A DNA stretch of 64,000 nucleotides from CAXXFQ01 sp963674475 (GCA_963674475.2 CAXXFQ010000019.1:248001-312000); one strand, 5' to 3'; positions 46,492 to 55,958 are shown, counted from the first letter of the stretch. Program-made: numbers and translations. Notes: generated by a model not told the origin, from the letters alone.

Positions 46492-47637
46492 TTACACTTT
46501 TTCGGTCGTCGCGTTTTTCTGACTCTCCAACGCCGCCGTGAACAACCGGTGCGAGTAGGCCACTTCTTCCGGCGTGACACATCCGCCGAAACGACTCTTC
46601 GGCTTCCCTTCAGTCAGTTCGTAAAGGTAAGCTGCCCAGAGCTGCTGGATCGCGTCGGTGAAGCCGAACTCGAAAATCCCGCCGGTGATCCCCGGGAACG
46701 TCGCTTCCCAGCCCATGTCGATTTGCTGCCACGCCTGATCCGAGCCACCCCGGTACTGCATCAGCTCCAACCGACGCGGGTTGGTCGCCGACCATCGGGC
46801 GCAACCTTGGGTCCCTTTCACCTCGAAGTACCAACTGTCGGTTTCGCCGGGGGCGATCCGTTGGGTCTTGATCGTTAGCGGGAACGGCTCGCCGGTGTTC
46901 GGGTCGACGGCGTCGCACAACAGCGTGGCGTTGTCCCAGGTTTTGCACGGGACCCGGTTGCCGTCGCGGTCGGGGCGTTCCTTCATGATGTTCGACAGAA
47001 TGGCGCGGACCGTTTTGGGGAGCCAGCCGGCGCGGAACGGGACGTGACACGGGTGCATGCCCAAATCGCCCATGCAGCCGTACTCGCCGTTGATCTCGAT
47101 CATCCGCTTCCAGTTGATCGGCTTGTCCGGGTTCAGGTCGGACGAGTGGAGGAAGCCCGAGTTGACCTCGATGATCTGGCCGAACGCCTGTTCGTCAATC
47201 ATCCGGCCGATCCGTTGCATCGGCGGGAAGAACGGGAAGTGGGACGTGCAGCGGACGAAGACGTCCGGGTGTTCGGCCAGGCAGGCCATGATCGTGTCGT
47301 TGGCCTTCTGGTCGATGCCGAACGGTTTTTCGCCCATCAGGTGTTTTCCGGCGCGGACGATGTCGCAGTAAAGTTGCTCGTGCAGATGGTGCGGCACGGC
47401 ACAGTAGACGACGTCGACATCGGCCGAGTCGAGCAGTTGCCGGTAGTCGCTGGTCACGAGTTTGATGCTCGAAAAGTTTTTCTCGAACCAGTCATACAGC
47501 CCTTCGTTCGTGTCGCAAATCGCGGTGATCTCGGGGCGGACGTCCATGTCGGTCAGGTGACACCAGCGAGCGGCCGCGCTGCCGAATTCGCGTCCCATCA
47601 GGCCCAGACCGATAATTCCAACTCGAATTGTTTTCAT
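46492..47637 (-). CDS. Gfo/Idh/MocA family oxidoreductase
   Basis: 381 aa. The N-terminal Rossmann fold shows VGIIGLGLMGREFGSAAARW (dinucleotide loop) and YCAVPHHLHEQLYCDIVRAGKHLMGEKPFGID, where the EKP motif carries the conserved Lys that helps catalysis. The C-terminal alpha/beta domain includes YGCMGDLGMHPCHVPF, with an invariant-looking GDLGMH, and ends SHRLFTAALESQKN. These NAD(P)-dependent enzymes act on sugars, inositols and related compounds; planctomycetes have many, and the substrate cannot be told from sequence. It starts about 150 bases after the ceramidase-like gene, so co-expression is possible. The copy-4 element lies just after its stop. Confidence 0.93.
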   Translation of the reverse strand: MKTIRVGIIGLGLMGREFGSAAARWCHLTDMDVRPEITAICDTNEGLYDWFEKNFSSIKLVTSDYRQLLDSADVDVVYCAVPHHLHEQLYCDIVRAGKHLMGEKPFGIDQKANDTIMACLAEHPDVFVRCTSHFPFFPPMQRIGRMIDEQAFGQIIEVNSGFLHSSDLNPDKPINWKRMIEINGEYGCMGDLGMHPCHVPFRAGWLPKTVRAILSNIMKERPDRDGNRVPCKTWDNATLLCDAVDPNTGEPFPLTIKTQRIAPGETDSWYFEVKGTQGCARWSATNPRRLELMQYRGGSDQAWQQIDMGWEATFPGITGGIFEFGFTDAIQQLWAAYLYELTEGKPKSRFGGCVTPEEVAYSHRLFTAALESQKNATTEKV

Positions 47638-47785
47638 GGGGGTATTCCGTTTTATGTTGAACGTTTTTTTATGAAAAAAGGCTGCTTATTGAGTCTTGCA
47701 TAAGTATTGACCCGAGGGCTCCCAACGAGGAGCCCGGTTTTCCAGGAGAAACCTGAAATTCAGGGGCTCACTTCTTTTGCGAATA

Positions 47786-49113
47786 TCAAGAACGTTTCAT
47801 CGATTCCAAGGCGGCGTCGACGAGGATCGGGCCGCCTTCGTGAGAGAAGAGCGAGTTGGTCGCCTCGTACCCGCCCGCTTCGATCGCCTCGGCCGTGACG
47901 ACGTAGCCTTGAATCTCGCCGCCGACCAGACTGGCGAGGAAGACTGGCTCATCGGCCCGACGTTTGATTTCCAAAGCGTACTCGACAAAAAGTTCGCCCG
48001 GAAGCCCGACCAGCCAAGTGTCGCCGATCCGCAAGGTCTGCACGCCAAGCGGACCGTAGGCCGTTAGTCGTGATTCGATCAGCCCGGTCGCGCCGACCGT
48101 GGCCAGCCCGACGGTGCTTTCGGCCCCGAAAACGGCGCACTCGGCCGTTCGGATGTCGCCTTGAGCGCGTCGGGGGAATTTTTGAGTCGTTCGTAGGTCG
48201 CCCGGTATTCGTCCAGGAGCTTTTTCGACTCGTCGAGCGAAGGGATTTCGCGTCGGGGTAACTTCACCTCGCGGAACGTACCGGAAAGCTCGGGCGAGTC
48301 GGTAAACGCGGTGGCGTCGAGCTTCTCGAACGCGTCGACCACTGCGGTGCCCAGTTGGCGTCCCAGACGCTCGGCCTCCTCGAACGTTTGTCCGTCGACA
48401 AAATGGCGAGGGCTTTGGTTGCCCGACGGGGCCATCTGGTAGACAACCGTCAGCCCGTCGCCGAAGCGCTCTTTTAAATGAACGCGGGTGTAGTGCGGGA
48501 AGTCGGACGAGATCAGCGGCGAGTCTTCGTGCAAGACGGTCGGGTGGACGCCGTAGTTGACGACCATGCCGAGCATTGTTTTATCGGCAGTTTTTCGGAC
48601 GGCCAAAATGCCGACTTCGGGGTCGGTCGGGCCGTCGGGCGAAAGTCGATTGCCACCTACGCCGCGGGCGTCGCCGGTCGCCCAAGCCAGTTCGGCCGGT
48701 TCGAGGTTTTTCGAATTCGAAGCTTCAACCGCCGCCGCGACCGCTTGTTCTCGAACGTGGTCCAGGTAGTCGCGATCCGGCTTGGGAATCGACGGGTCGA
48801 GCGACCAGGCCAAAATGGTACCGGAGATGGGGCCGCTGTGGGTGTGGGTTGTGTGAAGAAAAACGTGCCACTCGGGGATCGAGAGCTGTCGGGCAATCTC
48901 TTGTCGGATGACGGCGACTTCGTCCGGTTCGAGCAGCAGAATGTCGAGCGAGATCAACACCAACTGCGTCTGGCCGTTGTCCAGATACAAGGCCGTAGCG
49001 AGGATCGGGTCGTGGACCCCCCGGGAAATCCGCTCGACGTGCGGATAGCCGAATAGGGCCATCGGTTTCGACGGGCAAATATCGCGGACGGCACAACCGG
49101 CACGCAGCGTCAT
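47786..49113 (-). pseudogene. Neutral/alkaline ceramidase-like gene with a frameshift
   Basis: Starts at the ATG at 49113 (AAGGAG ribosome site) and reads the family N-terminus TLRAGCAVRDICPSKPMALFGY and LHTTHTHSGP, the conserved HTHS metal region of PF04734. The frame breaks at about 48160: the running frame goes into APFSGPKAPSGWPRSARPG and stops, while the neighbouring frame continues with TAECAVFGAESTVGLATVGATGL and then VQTLRIGDTWLVGLPGELFVEYA to a stop at 47786. Restoring one G at AAGGCGAC (plus 48159-48161) joins the two parts into about 442 aa. So it is either a recent pseudogene or a sequencing error. There is no signal peptide, unlike secreted ceramidases; short planctomycete relatives of this kind are of unknown substrate. 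A hairpin GGGCTCC/GGAGCCC lies at 47716-47735 beyond the stop. Confidence 0.8.
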
Positions 49114-49324
49114 GGTCAATTCTCCTTCACTTTGAAATCGCAAGAGGGAAGCAGTTGCAAAAGCGCAGTATAGCAAAGCGAAATCCGTGGAGGAACCGAT
49201 CTCGAAAGAAATGAGCGGCGACGGCGTGAAATAGTTCCCATATCTTGATTTTTAGGAACCGGTGCAGGAAATGGTAAAAACCGGTTATTGAGAAGGGAAG
49301 GAATCGATAAAGGGCAAAAAAAAG

Positions 49325-49398
49325 AGCGACGGCCGGGAGGCCGTCGCTCTTTTTTTGTGGAATGAGGGGGGATATTTTGAAAATTGTTTCCCCTCATA
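49325..49398 (-). repeat. Multi-hairpin element, partial copy 5
   Basis: Only the last two hairpins are present: GAGGGGAAACAATTTTCAAAA with its partner (49362-49396, slightly imperfect) and AAAGAGCGACGGCC...GGCCGTCGCTCTTTTTTT (49322-49352), which looks like a bidirectional terminator. On the minus strand it follows the pyrophosphatase gene; the first hairpin seems replaced by the nested palindrome at 49409-49507. The stretch 49114-49321 contains no gene. Confidence 0.75.
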
Positions 49399-49408
49399 CT
49401 TTTTTGTA

Positions 49409-49507
49409 GGTGCTTCCGCACCGATAAAAATTGCCCGCTCCCGTTGGTCGCTGGTATTAGTTCTAGTGACCAACGGGAGCGGGTTTAATTTTGGGTGCGG
49501 AAGCACC
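49409..49507. repeat. Nested perfect palindrome
   Basis: Outer arms GGTGCTTCCGCACC (49409-49422) and GGTGCGGAAGCACC (49494-49507) and inner arms CCCGCTCCCGTTGGTC (49434-49449) and GACCAACGGGAGCGGG (49468-49483) are all perfect. The two halves are symmetrically spaced (11 and 10 bases), so the DNA can form a cruciform and the RNA a very long stem. No repeat of it occurs elsewhere in the window. Confidence 0.9.
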
Positions 49508-49511
49508 AAGC

Positions 49512-49551
49512 AAAAAGACCGTAGCTGTTTTGGAAACAACTACGGTCTTTT
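49512..49551 (-). terminator. Terminator of the pyrophosphatase gene
   Basis: AAAAAGACCGTAG-TGTTT / AAACA-CTACGGTCTTTT with A- and T-runs on both sides, 50 bases after the stop at 49601. Perfect apart from one bulge pair. Confidence 0.85.
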
Positions 49552-49600
49552 GTTGGTTTTTCATGAAGGCCGGTTTTGGCCTCATGGTTTTTTAAGCCGT

Positions 49601-52207
49601 TTAGAACAGGCCGGAGCACTGGACGATGTAACCGGCAGCGACGACGCTGACCATGCTCATCAGCTTGATGAGGATGTTCAAGCTCGGACCACTGGTGTCC
49701 TTGAACGGATCGCCGACGGTGTCGCCGACGACGGCCGCTTTGTGGGCTTCGGTTCCCTTACCGCCATGAGCACCCGCTTCGATGTACTTCTTGGCGTTGT
49801 CCCACGAACCACCGGCGTTGGCCATGAAGATCGCGAGGCAGAAACCGCAAGTCAAGGCACCGACCAGAAGACCCATGACGCCCGCGACGCCGAGAACCAT
49901 CCCGGTGACGACCGGCGTGGCCAGGCCGAGCAGCGACGGGAGGATCATCTCCCGTTGAGCCGCCTTGGTACTGATCGCCACAGGCGTGGCGTAGTCGGGC
50001 TTCTCGGTGTAATCCATGATGCCCGGCTTTTCGCGGAATTGGCGACGAACCTCTTCGACCATTCCGTAGGCCGCTCGACCGACCGCCTTCATCGTCATCG
50101 CACAGAAGACGAATGTGGCCATCGCTCCGAGGAAGGCACCAACCAGGACACGCGGGTTCATCAAGTTACAGGAGTAGTAGGTCATCCAGTCGAGCATGTT
50201 GGCGCTGGAGACCGGGATCAACGTGTCGCCGGTGGCCAGGAAGGTCGCTTGACCATCCTTGATATCGATCAGGTTCTTGACCTCGATCGGACCGGCTTTG
50301 GCGTCAAGGTCGGTCCACTTGCCGTTAACTTCGGCTTCACGAAGGTCTTCGGGCATGGCGAGGTAACCGGTAATGGCCGCTTTCTCGCTGTCCTGAGTCT
50401 TCGTGAGATGGGCGACGAACTGATTGCTGATCTTGTACCAGCCGGGTTCTCGTTTTTCGAGGACGCCTTCGCTCCAGTGGATGTGACCCATCCGGACTTC
50501 TTCGACGTAGGCGGCCAAGAGGGCCAACGCGGTCAACGCGGCCGAACCGATGGCGAAACCCTTGCCCGTGGCGGCCGTCGTGTTACCGAGGCTGTCCAGG
50601 GCGTCGGTGCGTTCGCGGACGACCGGTTCGAGACCGGCCATTTCGGCGTTTCCACCGGCGTTGTCGGCGATCGGACCGTAAGCGTCGGTCGCCAGGGTGA
50701 TCCCCAACGTGCTGAGCATACCGACCGCGGCGATGCCGACTCCGTAGAGGCCCATGGCGAATAGGTGGATGTCGTCAAACTGCCAGTTGGCAGCGAAACC
50801 GAACGACAGCATCGTGGCGACACCGACGACGATGACCGGCAGCCAGACGCTCTTCATCCCGTCGGCGATACCACCAATGATGATGGTGGCCGGGCCGGTC
50901 AACGCTTGGTCGGCCAATCGTTTGGTCGGACCGAATTCGTCGCTGGTGGCGTACTCGGTCCATTTCCCGATGATCCAACCGGCGGCCAAGCCGACGATGA
51001 CGCTGAACGAGACCGTCCAGTAGGCGGGCAGCAGCAAGTAGGACAGGAAAAAGGAAGCGACGACGATCAAAATACTTGAAATATTGACACCACGGGCCAA
51101 CGCTTTGAGGAGCGTCTTTTGGTCGGCCTGTTCTTCGGTTCGAACGAGGAAGATACCGATGATTGAAAGCAAGATTCCGATACCGGCCATCGACATTGGG
51201 AGGAAGAGGGCGCGGAGCTGGAAGTTTTTGATCGCGTCGGCGGCCAAGATGGTCCCGTTGGCGATTTCGGCCTTCACACTCTCGGGCAACAGTTCCCCAC
51301 TGGCGAAGGCGGCGACGCCCAACGCGGCGGTCGCGAGGATCGAACCACAGTACGATTCGTAAAGGTCGGCACCCATACCGGCGACGTCCCCGACGTTGTC
51401 CCCGACGTTGTCGGCGATGGTGGCCGGGTTACGCTTGTCGTCTTCCGGGATGCCCGCTTCGACCTTACCGACCAGGTCGGCACCGACGTCGGCCGCTTTG
51501 GTGAAGATACCACCACCGACGCGGGCGAACAGCGCTTGGCTACTGGCACCCATACCGAAGCAGAGCATCGTGACGGTGATTTCGACCAGACTGATCTGCT
51601 CGTATCCGAGATGCGGGACGAGCCAGTAAAGGACGGCGAACCAGAGGGTGATGTCCAAAAGACCCAGACCGACGACGGTCAGACCCATGACGGCACCCGA
51701 TCGGAACGCGACCTGCAGACCCTGATTCAACGACTTTTGGGCACCGGCGGCCGTTCGGCTGCTGGCCCAGGTGGCCGTTTTCATGCCGAACCAACCGGCC
51801 AAGCCGGAGAAGAAACCCCCGGTCAGGAAGGCGAACGGCACCCATTCACTCTGCGCGTGCTTGACGAACGCCAGATAGGACAGCAAGGCGGCAATGACGA
51901 TGAAGAAGATGAAGACAACCTTGTATTGTTGCCAGATGTAGGTGTTGGCACCGACTCGAACGTGTTCGGCAATCTCGACCATCTCTTCGTTGCCTTCGTC
52001 CGAAGCCATCATCTGCCGGAAGAAGTAGATGGCGAATCCCAAGGCAGTCAAGGCGCTGGCAAAGGCAATCGCCCAGAAAACGGTAAACATCAATTCGCTA
52101 CTGCCTGAGGCAGCGGCTGCGGCCGTTTCGGTCGCCTCGGCACCCATCAAGGTGCTACTACCGCCCAACAGCAAAGCTGCGGCCGGAAGAACGTTACTGA
52201 ATCTCAT
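49601..52207 (-). CDS. hppA: Membrane-bound ion-pumping pyrophosphatase
   Basis: About 868 aa from the ATG at 52207 (AAGGGG upstream); an in-frame start 45 bases earlier is less likely. The chain has about sixteen hydrophobic helices. Hallmarks are GGGIFTKAADVGADLVGKVEAGIPEDDKRNPATIADNVGDNVGDVAGMGADLYESY, the pyrophosphate-binding signature, shown here in part only as TKAADVGADLVGKVE and DNVGDNVGDVAGMGADL, and later DAYGPIADNAGGNAEM and GDTVGDPFKDTSGPSLNILIKLMS. It couples pyrophosphate hydrolysis to pumping of H+ or Na+. The GNTTAATGKG segment has Ala where K+-independent enzymes have Lys, so potassium dependence is expected. An unusual 100-aa loop, about residues 590-690, precedes the late catalytic part. 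A leader peptide (MRFSNVLPAAALLLGGSSTL) starts the protein. Single gene with its own terminator. Confidence 0.94.
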   Translation of the reverse strand: MRFSNVLPAAALLLGGSSTLMGAEATETAAAAASGSSELMFTVFWAIAFASALTALGFAIYFFRQMMASDEGNEEMVEIAEHVRVGANTYIWQQYKVVFIFFIVIAALLSYLAFVKHAQSEWVPFAFLTGGFFSGLAGWFGMKTATWASSRTAAGAQKSLNQGLQVAFRSGAVMGLTVVGLGLLDITLWFAVLYWLVPHLGYEQISLVEITVTMLCFGMGASSQALFARVGGGIFTKAADVGADLVGKVEAGIPEDDKRNPATIADNVGDNVGDVAGMGADLYESYCGSILATAALGVAAFASGELLPESVKAEIANGTILAADAIKNFQLRALFLPMSMAGIGILLSIIGIFLVRTEEQADQKTLLKALARGVNISSILIVVASFFLSYLLLPAYWTVSFSVIVGLAAGWIIGKWTEYATSDEFGPTKRLADQALTGPATIIIGGIADGMKSVWLPVIVVGVATMLSFGFAANWQFDDIHLFAMGLYGVGIAAVGMLSTLGITLATDAYGPIADNAGGNAEMAGLEPVVRERTDALDSLGNTTAATGKGFAIGSAALTALALLAAYVEEVRMGHIHWSEGVLEKREPGWYKISNQFVAHLTKTQDSEKAAITGYLAMPEDLREAEVNGKWTDLDAKAGPIEVKNLIDIKDGQATFLATGDTLIPVSSANMLDWMTYYSCNLMNPRVLVGAFLGAMATFVFCAMTMKAVGRAAYGMVEEVRRQFREKPGIMDYTEKPDYATPVAISTKAAQREMILPSLLGLATPVVTGMVLGVAGVMGLLVGALTCGFCLAIFMANAGGSWDNAKKYIEAGAHGGKGTEAHKAAVVGDTVGDPFKDTSGPSLNILIKLMSMVSVVAAGYIVQCSGLF

Positions 52208-53135
52208 ACTTTCCCCTTCTTGGTTGTGTGAAAGCACTTGTTCCTGGAGCACCGGACGCCGGGGCTGGCCGGTGCGTATTCCATGGTGTAAAAACGGTAA
52301 AGAATCTGCGGGTTACCCCCCCGTTTTTTCGCGGTGGCGAGGTCCTCAGATTCCGGATAAAAAGACGGGCGTCTTTTTAAAAACGAAAGAATCGGCTATT
52401 CTAGCAAAATCGAGTTGATTTGGTCAATCGGGGGGGGATGAATATTTTAGGGGATCTTCCGGTAAGGGATGGCACGGAAGCGTATTGCCCATAAACGATT
52501 ACGGTTTCAGGGCTCTTTTTTCTTGGGGGGAATGGTTTTGGGCAAAGGGGGGAAGTGATCGAGTGGGTGAACGGGGAAACCACCCAAAGCGAGAAAGTAA
52601 TTCTCCCGGTTCGGGCCCCGTTTGTATGGGGTATGATGACGACGTTTTTTGCTTCTCGGGAAAAAATTCTCAGCCGAATCCTTCGTGCCGAGGCACCTTT
52701 TTCCCTTGATTTACCCCTATAGAGTGGTGCTCGTGGCCAACCTCGACTATTTTGGCCTTTTGGGCCCTCCTCGAGATTTTAGCCACTCTAGAACGAATAT
52801 GGGTTATAATTCGCTCCGAACAAGTGGAAAATCTGATACTTGGGGCAAGCTAAGGGGTTTTTTACTTGGCTTTTTGGTCTGTATCGATTACGCTAAATAC
52901 GTTGTACGGGATAGACAGGCAGGACCGTCTCAGGGGGCATTTTCCCTATCTGAGGGGCGCGGAGAAGGGCAGAGAAGAGGGGACCTGATTGAAGAGGTCT
53001 CTTATCCGCTTTTTATCGATGGCGCAGAAAAGGGTTTACCGTCTTTTTTTCCCGCGAGCGTGAAACGTGCTCTTATATCTACAGGCGACATCAGCGTATA
53101 TCTTCATTGATAAAAACTCGGAGGTAGTTAGAAAA
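52208..53135. other. Long intergenic region, divergent, no gene seen
   Basis: 928 bases between the pyrophosphatase (minus) and the Gly/Ser-rich gene (plus). The short open frames here have no plausible protein composition. The region includes runs of G (AATCGGGGGGGGATG near 52426) and AT-rich parts near 52790-52920. Both promoters should be here. Confidence 0.4.
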
Positions 53136-53978
53136 ATGAAACGAACGATTTACGGCCGATTGGTTCCGGCTCTTTTGGTGATGCTTTTGCCGACCTTGGT
53201 CGTTGCGGCCGAACGTTCGAAACGGTTGCGTGCCGGGGATTACAATCCGGAAAACGAAACGGTCGAATTGTTTCAGGCGATCGAGGATGCCCAACTCGAA
53301 GTCAAGGTGATTCCGAAGAGTTCGAAGCAGTGTCGCGTTCTCATCACCAATAAGACCGACAAACCGTTAAATATCCAACTGCCCGAAACGTTTGCGGCGA
53401 TGCCGGTGGTCGCTCAATTCGGTGGCGGCGGATTCGGCGATGCGGGTGGCGGCGGTGGTGGCGGCGGTGGCGGTGGACACCGACCTTCTGCGGGTCGTAG
53501 CTCGCGAAGCTCCTCTTCCAGTGGCGGTTCCCAATCGAGCGGTGGCGGCATGGGCGGCGGAATGTTCAACGTCTCGCCCGAAAAAGTCGGCGACATGAAG
53601 GTTACGACCGTTTGTCTCGAGCATGGCAAAGACGAGCCCCGACCGCAGGCCGCCTATCGTATCGAGCCGCTGAAGACGTTCACGGAAAAGCCCGAAGTGG
53701 AAGAGCTCTGTCGGATGTTGGGCAACGGCGAACTGCCGCAACGGGCCGCGCAGGCCGCCTCGTGGCACTATACTGACGGGATGAGCTGGGAAGAACTGGC
53801 CGCCAAGCAGATCGAGCACGTCAACGGACTCAAAGAGCCCTATTTCAAGGCGTCCGAGCTCCAGATGGCCATGGGAATCTCGAAGGAAGTCGAGCGTCGC
53901 CTCGAAGAGAAAAAGAAGACGCAAGACGAAAACGAGTCGTCCCTGCATCAAGGACAGTATACCGAAGAACAGAACTAG
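53136..53978 (+). CDS. Exported Gly/Ser-rich hypothetical protein
   Basis: About 280 aa from the ATG at 53136, where GGAGGTAG lies upstream and a signal peptide (LVPALLVMLLPTLVVAAE) follows. Residues about 25-90 form a beta-rich part (KVIPKSSKQCRVLITNKTDKPLNIQLPETFAAMP). Then come an uninterrupted run of glycines (FGDAGGGGGGGGGGGH), a Ser/Arg-rich segment and GGGMGGGMFN. The last 120 residues are helical: LEHGKDEPRPQAAYRIEPLKTF, LPQRAAQAASWHYTDGMSWEELA, EVERRLEEKKKTQDE. It resembles planctomycete proteins of unknown function; the first domain and the Gly-rich linker suggest protein binding. No partner gene is adjacent. Confidence 0.75.
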   Translation: MKRTIYGRLVPALLVMLLPTLVVAAERSKRLRAGDYNPENETVELFQAIEDAQLEVKVIPKSSKQCRVLITNKTDKPLNIQLPETFAAMPVVAQFGGGGFGDAGGGGGGGGGGGHRPSAGRSSRSSSSSGGSQSSGGGMGGGMFNVSPEKVGDMKVTTVCLEHGKDEPRPQAAYRIEPLKTFTEKPEVEELCRMLGNGELPQRAAQAASWHYTDGMSWEELAAKQIEHVNGLKEPYFKASELQMAMGISKEVERRLEEKKKTQDENESSLHQGQYTEEQN

Positions 53979-54103
53979 TCCGATTAACGGGACTTGTCGG
54001 TAATAGCTTAGGTAAAACGCCCCGATCCGGTAAGATCGGCAAAATTGACAGTTGCGATGAAGCTGTATTGCTGGACCGGTGGGGGCTGGAGGGCTGGTGG
54101 ACT

Positions 54104-54124
54104 GGGGATCGGGGATCGGGGATC
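54104..54124. repeat. Three copies of GGGGATC
   Basis: GGGGATC repeated three times, followed by a partial fourth copy, in the gene-free stretch 53979-54281 before the tRNA. Probably slippage. Confidence 0.8.
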
Positions 54125-54281
54125 GGAGTCAGCCTCCTGCTTTTGGGCGGGGCGCGAGGCCGGTTTTCGGTCTTGCAAAAAAGCGTAAAAAAGATAACCC
54201 CGGACGGACTTGCCTGCCGATCATTCTGTGGTATCATATCATTGTGCTTTGGCTGCCCCAGTTATAATGGGGGGGCTTTCC

Positions 54282-54370
54282 GGAGAGGTGGCTGAGTGGT
54301 CGAAAGCGCCGGTTTGCTAAACCGGTGACCGGGTCATACTGGTCCGCAGGTTCAAATCCTGTCCTCTCCG
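54282..54370 (+). tRNA. tRNA-Ser (GCU anticodon)
   Basis: 89 nt. The acceptor arm GGAGAGG (54282-54288) pairs with CCTCTCC (54363-54369), with discriminator G at 54370. The D-arm is GTGGCTGAGTGGTCGAAAGCGC, the anticodon stem-loop CCGGT-TTGCTAA-ACCGG holds GCT (54316-54318), and the T-arm contains GGTTCAAATCC. The long variable arm (GACCGGGTCATACTGGTCC) is the class-II mark of tRNA-Ser. It reads AGC and AGU codons. CCA is not encoded. A terminator follows at 54390. Confidence 0.97.
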
Positions 54371-54389
54371 CTTGGAGTTTTTAAAATAG

Positions 54390-54427
54390 GTCCTTGCCCT
54401 TTTTTGAAGGGGTGAGGACTTTTTTTA
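54390..54427 (+). terminator. Terminator after tRNA-Ser
   Basis: GTCCTTGCCC pairs with GGGTGAGGAC (one or two wobble pairs), followed by seven T. It begins 20 bases after the tRNA. The remaining stretch 54428-54796 shows no gene. Confidence 0.8.
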
Positions 54428-54796
54428 TAGCTGCCTAATCTATTTCCCGCTTTCCCCTCTTCTTTCTTCTTTGCATGGGGCGAGCTTGAAAACCGCTGCT
54501 TGGTATCGATCGGTTCGGTATTGGCCGAGAAAACCAAAGCCGCCGGTAAAGGTCGATTCGCCTAATCCCCTAGAGGGGTGGCGTCAAACGGCCCGGTCTT
54601 TTATCATATCCGGGTTGTCTCTGGGGGCGGTTCGCTCCTTTGCGACAAAAAAGGATGACGCAGTTTTATGCCCATTCCAACTTGCTGGTTGCGCTTTGCC
54701 ACCTGTTTACCCTTCGGGAAAACAGGCTGTTTTCACGCGAGTGGATGCGCAATTTCAAATTGGATCGCGTGTTAGATTACGGAAAAAGAAAAAATC

Positions 54797-55831
54797 ATGA
54801 AAATCGGTCTTGTCGGATACCAAGGATCGGGAAAAAGCACCCTTTTTCAGTGGCTCACCGGAACGCCTGCCGACCCGGCGCAGGCCCATGCGGGACAGAC
54901 GGCGATGGCCGAAATCCCCGATCCGCGCATTGAGCAGCTGGTCGAGATCTTCCACCCGAAGAAAATCACCCGCGCTTCAATCGAGCTGCTCGACACGCCC
55001 GGTCTGGCCCGCGATCACCAAGGGAACGCCGCCCGGTTGGCCCTGTTGCGCGAGGCCGATTGCCTGGTGTTCGTTGTCGACGCTTACAGCGGGACCGAGG
55101 GGATGGCCGATCTGGCCGCGTTTGACGAAGATCTTTTACTGGCCGACATGGAGATCGTTTCGAACCGTTTAGAGCGGGTTGAGCAGTCGTTGAAGAAGCC
55201 GCTGCCGAAGACCGAGCGGGAAACGGTCGTCCACGAGCAGGAGACGTTACGCATGGTACTCGACGCGATGGAGGCGGGCCAGCCGCTTCTCCAAAGCGAC
55301 CTGACCGACGAGCAGAGCCGCGTGACCCGCGCGTTTCGACTGTTGAGCGAGAAGCCGCGCATGGCGGTTTTCAACACGGCCGACGATGAGGAGGACCCGG
55401 CGCGATTTACTTCCAAGTCGACCGACGAGTTGCCGATCTTTGCCGTTCCCGCCGGGCTCGAAGCCGAGTTGGCCCAGATGACCCCCGAGGACCGGGCCGA
55501 GTTCGAAGAGGAAATGGGGGTCGGCGGTTCCGATCGAGACGGACTGATTACGGCGATGCTTGCTCGGGCCGGATACCGGGTCTTTTTCACTGCCGGCGAG
55601 AAGGAGGTTCGCACCTGGCTTTTGCGGCAAGGGGGAACGGCGCTGGAGGCGGCCGACGGGATCCATTCCGACTTGGCTCGCGGCTTCATTCGTGCCGAGG
55701 TGATGACCGTGGCCGATCTGGTCCGCTTGGGCGGCGAGCGTGAGGTCAAGGCGGCCGGACTCGCGCGCCAAGAGCCAAAAGATTATGTGGTCGACGACGA
55801 CGATGTGTTGTTGATTCGGTTTAGTGTGTAA
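54797..55831 (+). CDS. YchF-like GTPase/ATPase, divergent
   Basis: 344 aa. P-loop GYQGSGKSTLF (residues 7-17) and DTPGLARDHQGNA (G3) are followed by a helical coiled insert (SNRLERVEQSLKK). The G4 equivalent (MAVFNTADDEEDP) lacks NKxD, as in YchF/OLA1, which favours ATP. The C-terminus is a TGS-like domain close to that of YchF: VFFTAGEKEVRTWLLRQGGTALEAADGIHSDLARGFIRAEV, of which the TAGEKEVR and GFIRAEV parts are the clearest. True YchF has GLPNVGKST; here GYQGSGKST and a shorter length suggest a paralogue rather than the housekeeping copy. YchF binds ribosomes and proteasome or translation factors; here the role is unknown. A multi-hairpin element lies just after its stop. Confidence 0.85.
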   Translation: MKIGLVGYQGSGKSTLFQWLTGTPADPAQAHAGQTAMAEIPDPRIEQLVEIFHPKKITRASIELLDTPGLARDHQGNAARLALLREADCLVFVVDAYSGTEGMADLAAFDEDLLLADMEIVSNRLERVEQSLKKPLPKTERETVVHEQETLRMVLDAMEAGQPLLQSDLTDEQSRVTRAFRLLSEKPRMAVFNTADDEEDPARFTSKSTDELPIFAVPAGLEAELAQMTPEDRAEFEEEMGVGGSDRDGLITAMLARAGYRVFFTAGEKEVRTWLLRQGGTALEAADGIHSDLARGFIRAEVMTVADLVRLGGEREVKAAGLARQEPKDYVVDDDDVLLIRFSV

Positions 55832-55841
55832 GAACGAAAAG

Positions 55842-55958
55842 AGGGATTGCGAAGCAATCCCGGTCCAAAAAGTTTTTGAAGGGGAGCATGAGGGGAAACC
55901 ATTTTCAAAATGTTTCCCCTCATTCCAGAAAAACAGGTGACGGCAACGCCGTCACACC
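55842..55958 (+). repeat. Multi-hairpin element, copy 6, after the YchF-like gene
   Basis: GGGATTGCGAAGCAATCCC (55843-55861), CCAAAAAGTTTTTGAAGGGG, GAGGGGAAACCATTTTCAAAATG with its closing arm, and GGTGACGGCAACGCCGTCAC (55936-55955). Ten bases after the stop, the shortest spacer of all copies. Confidence 0.9.

Noticed and set aside
52649..53110. Possible 153-aa plus-strand protein before the Gly/Ser-rich gene
   Set aside because: Low-complexity, aromatic- and Arg-rich composition and no ribosome site; the real gene start is at 53136.
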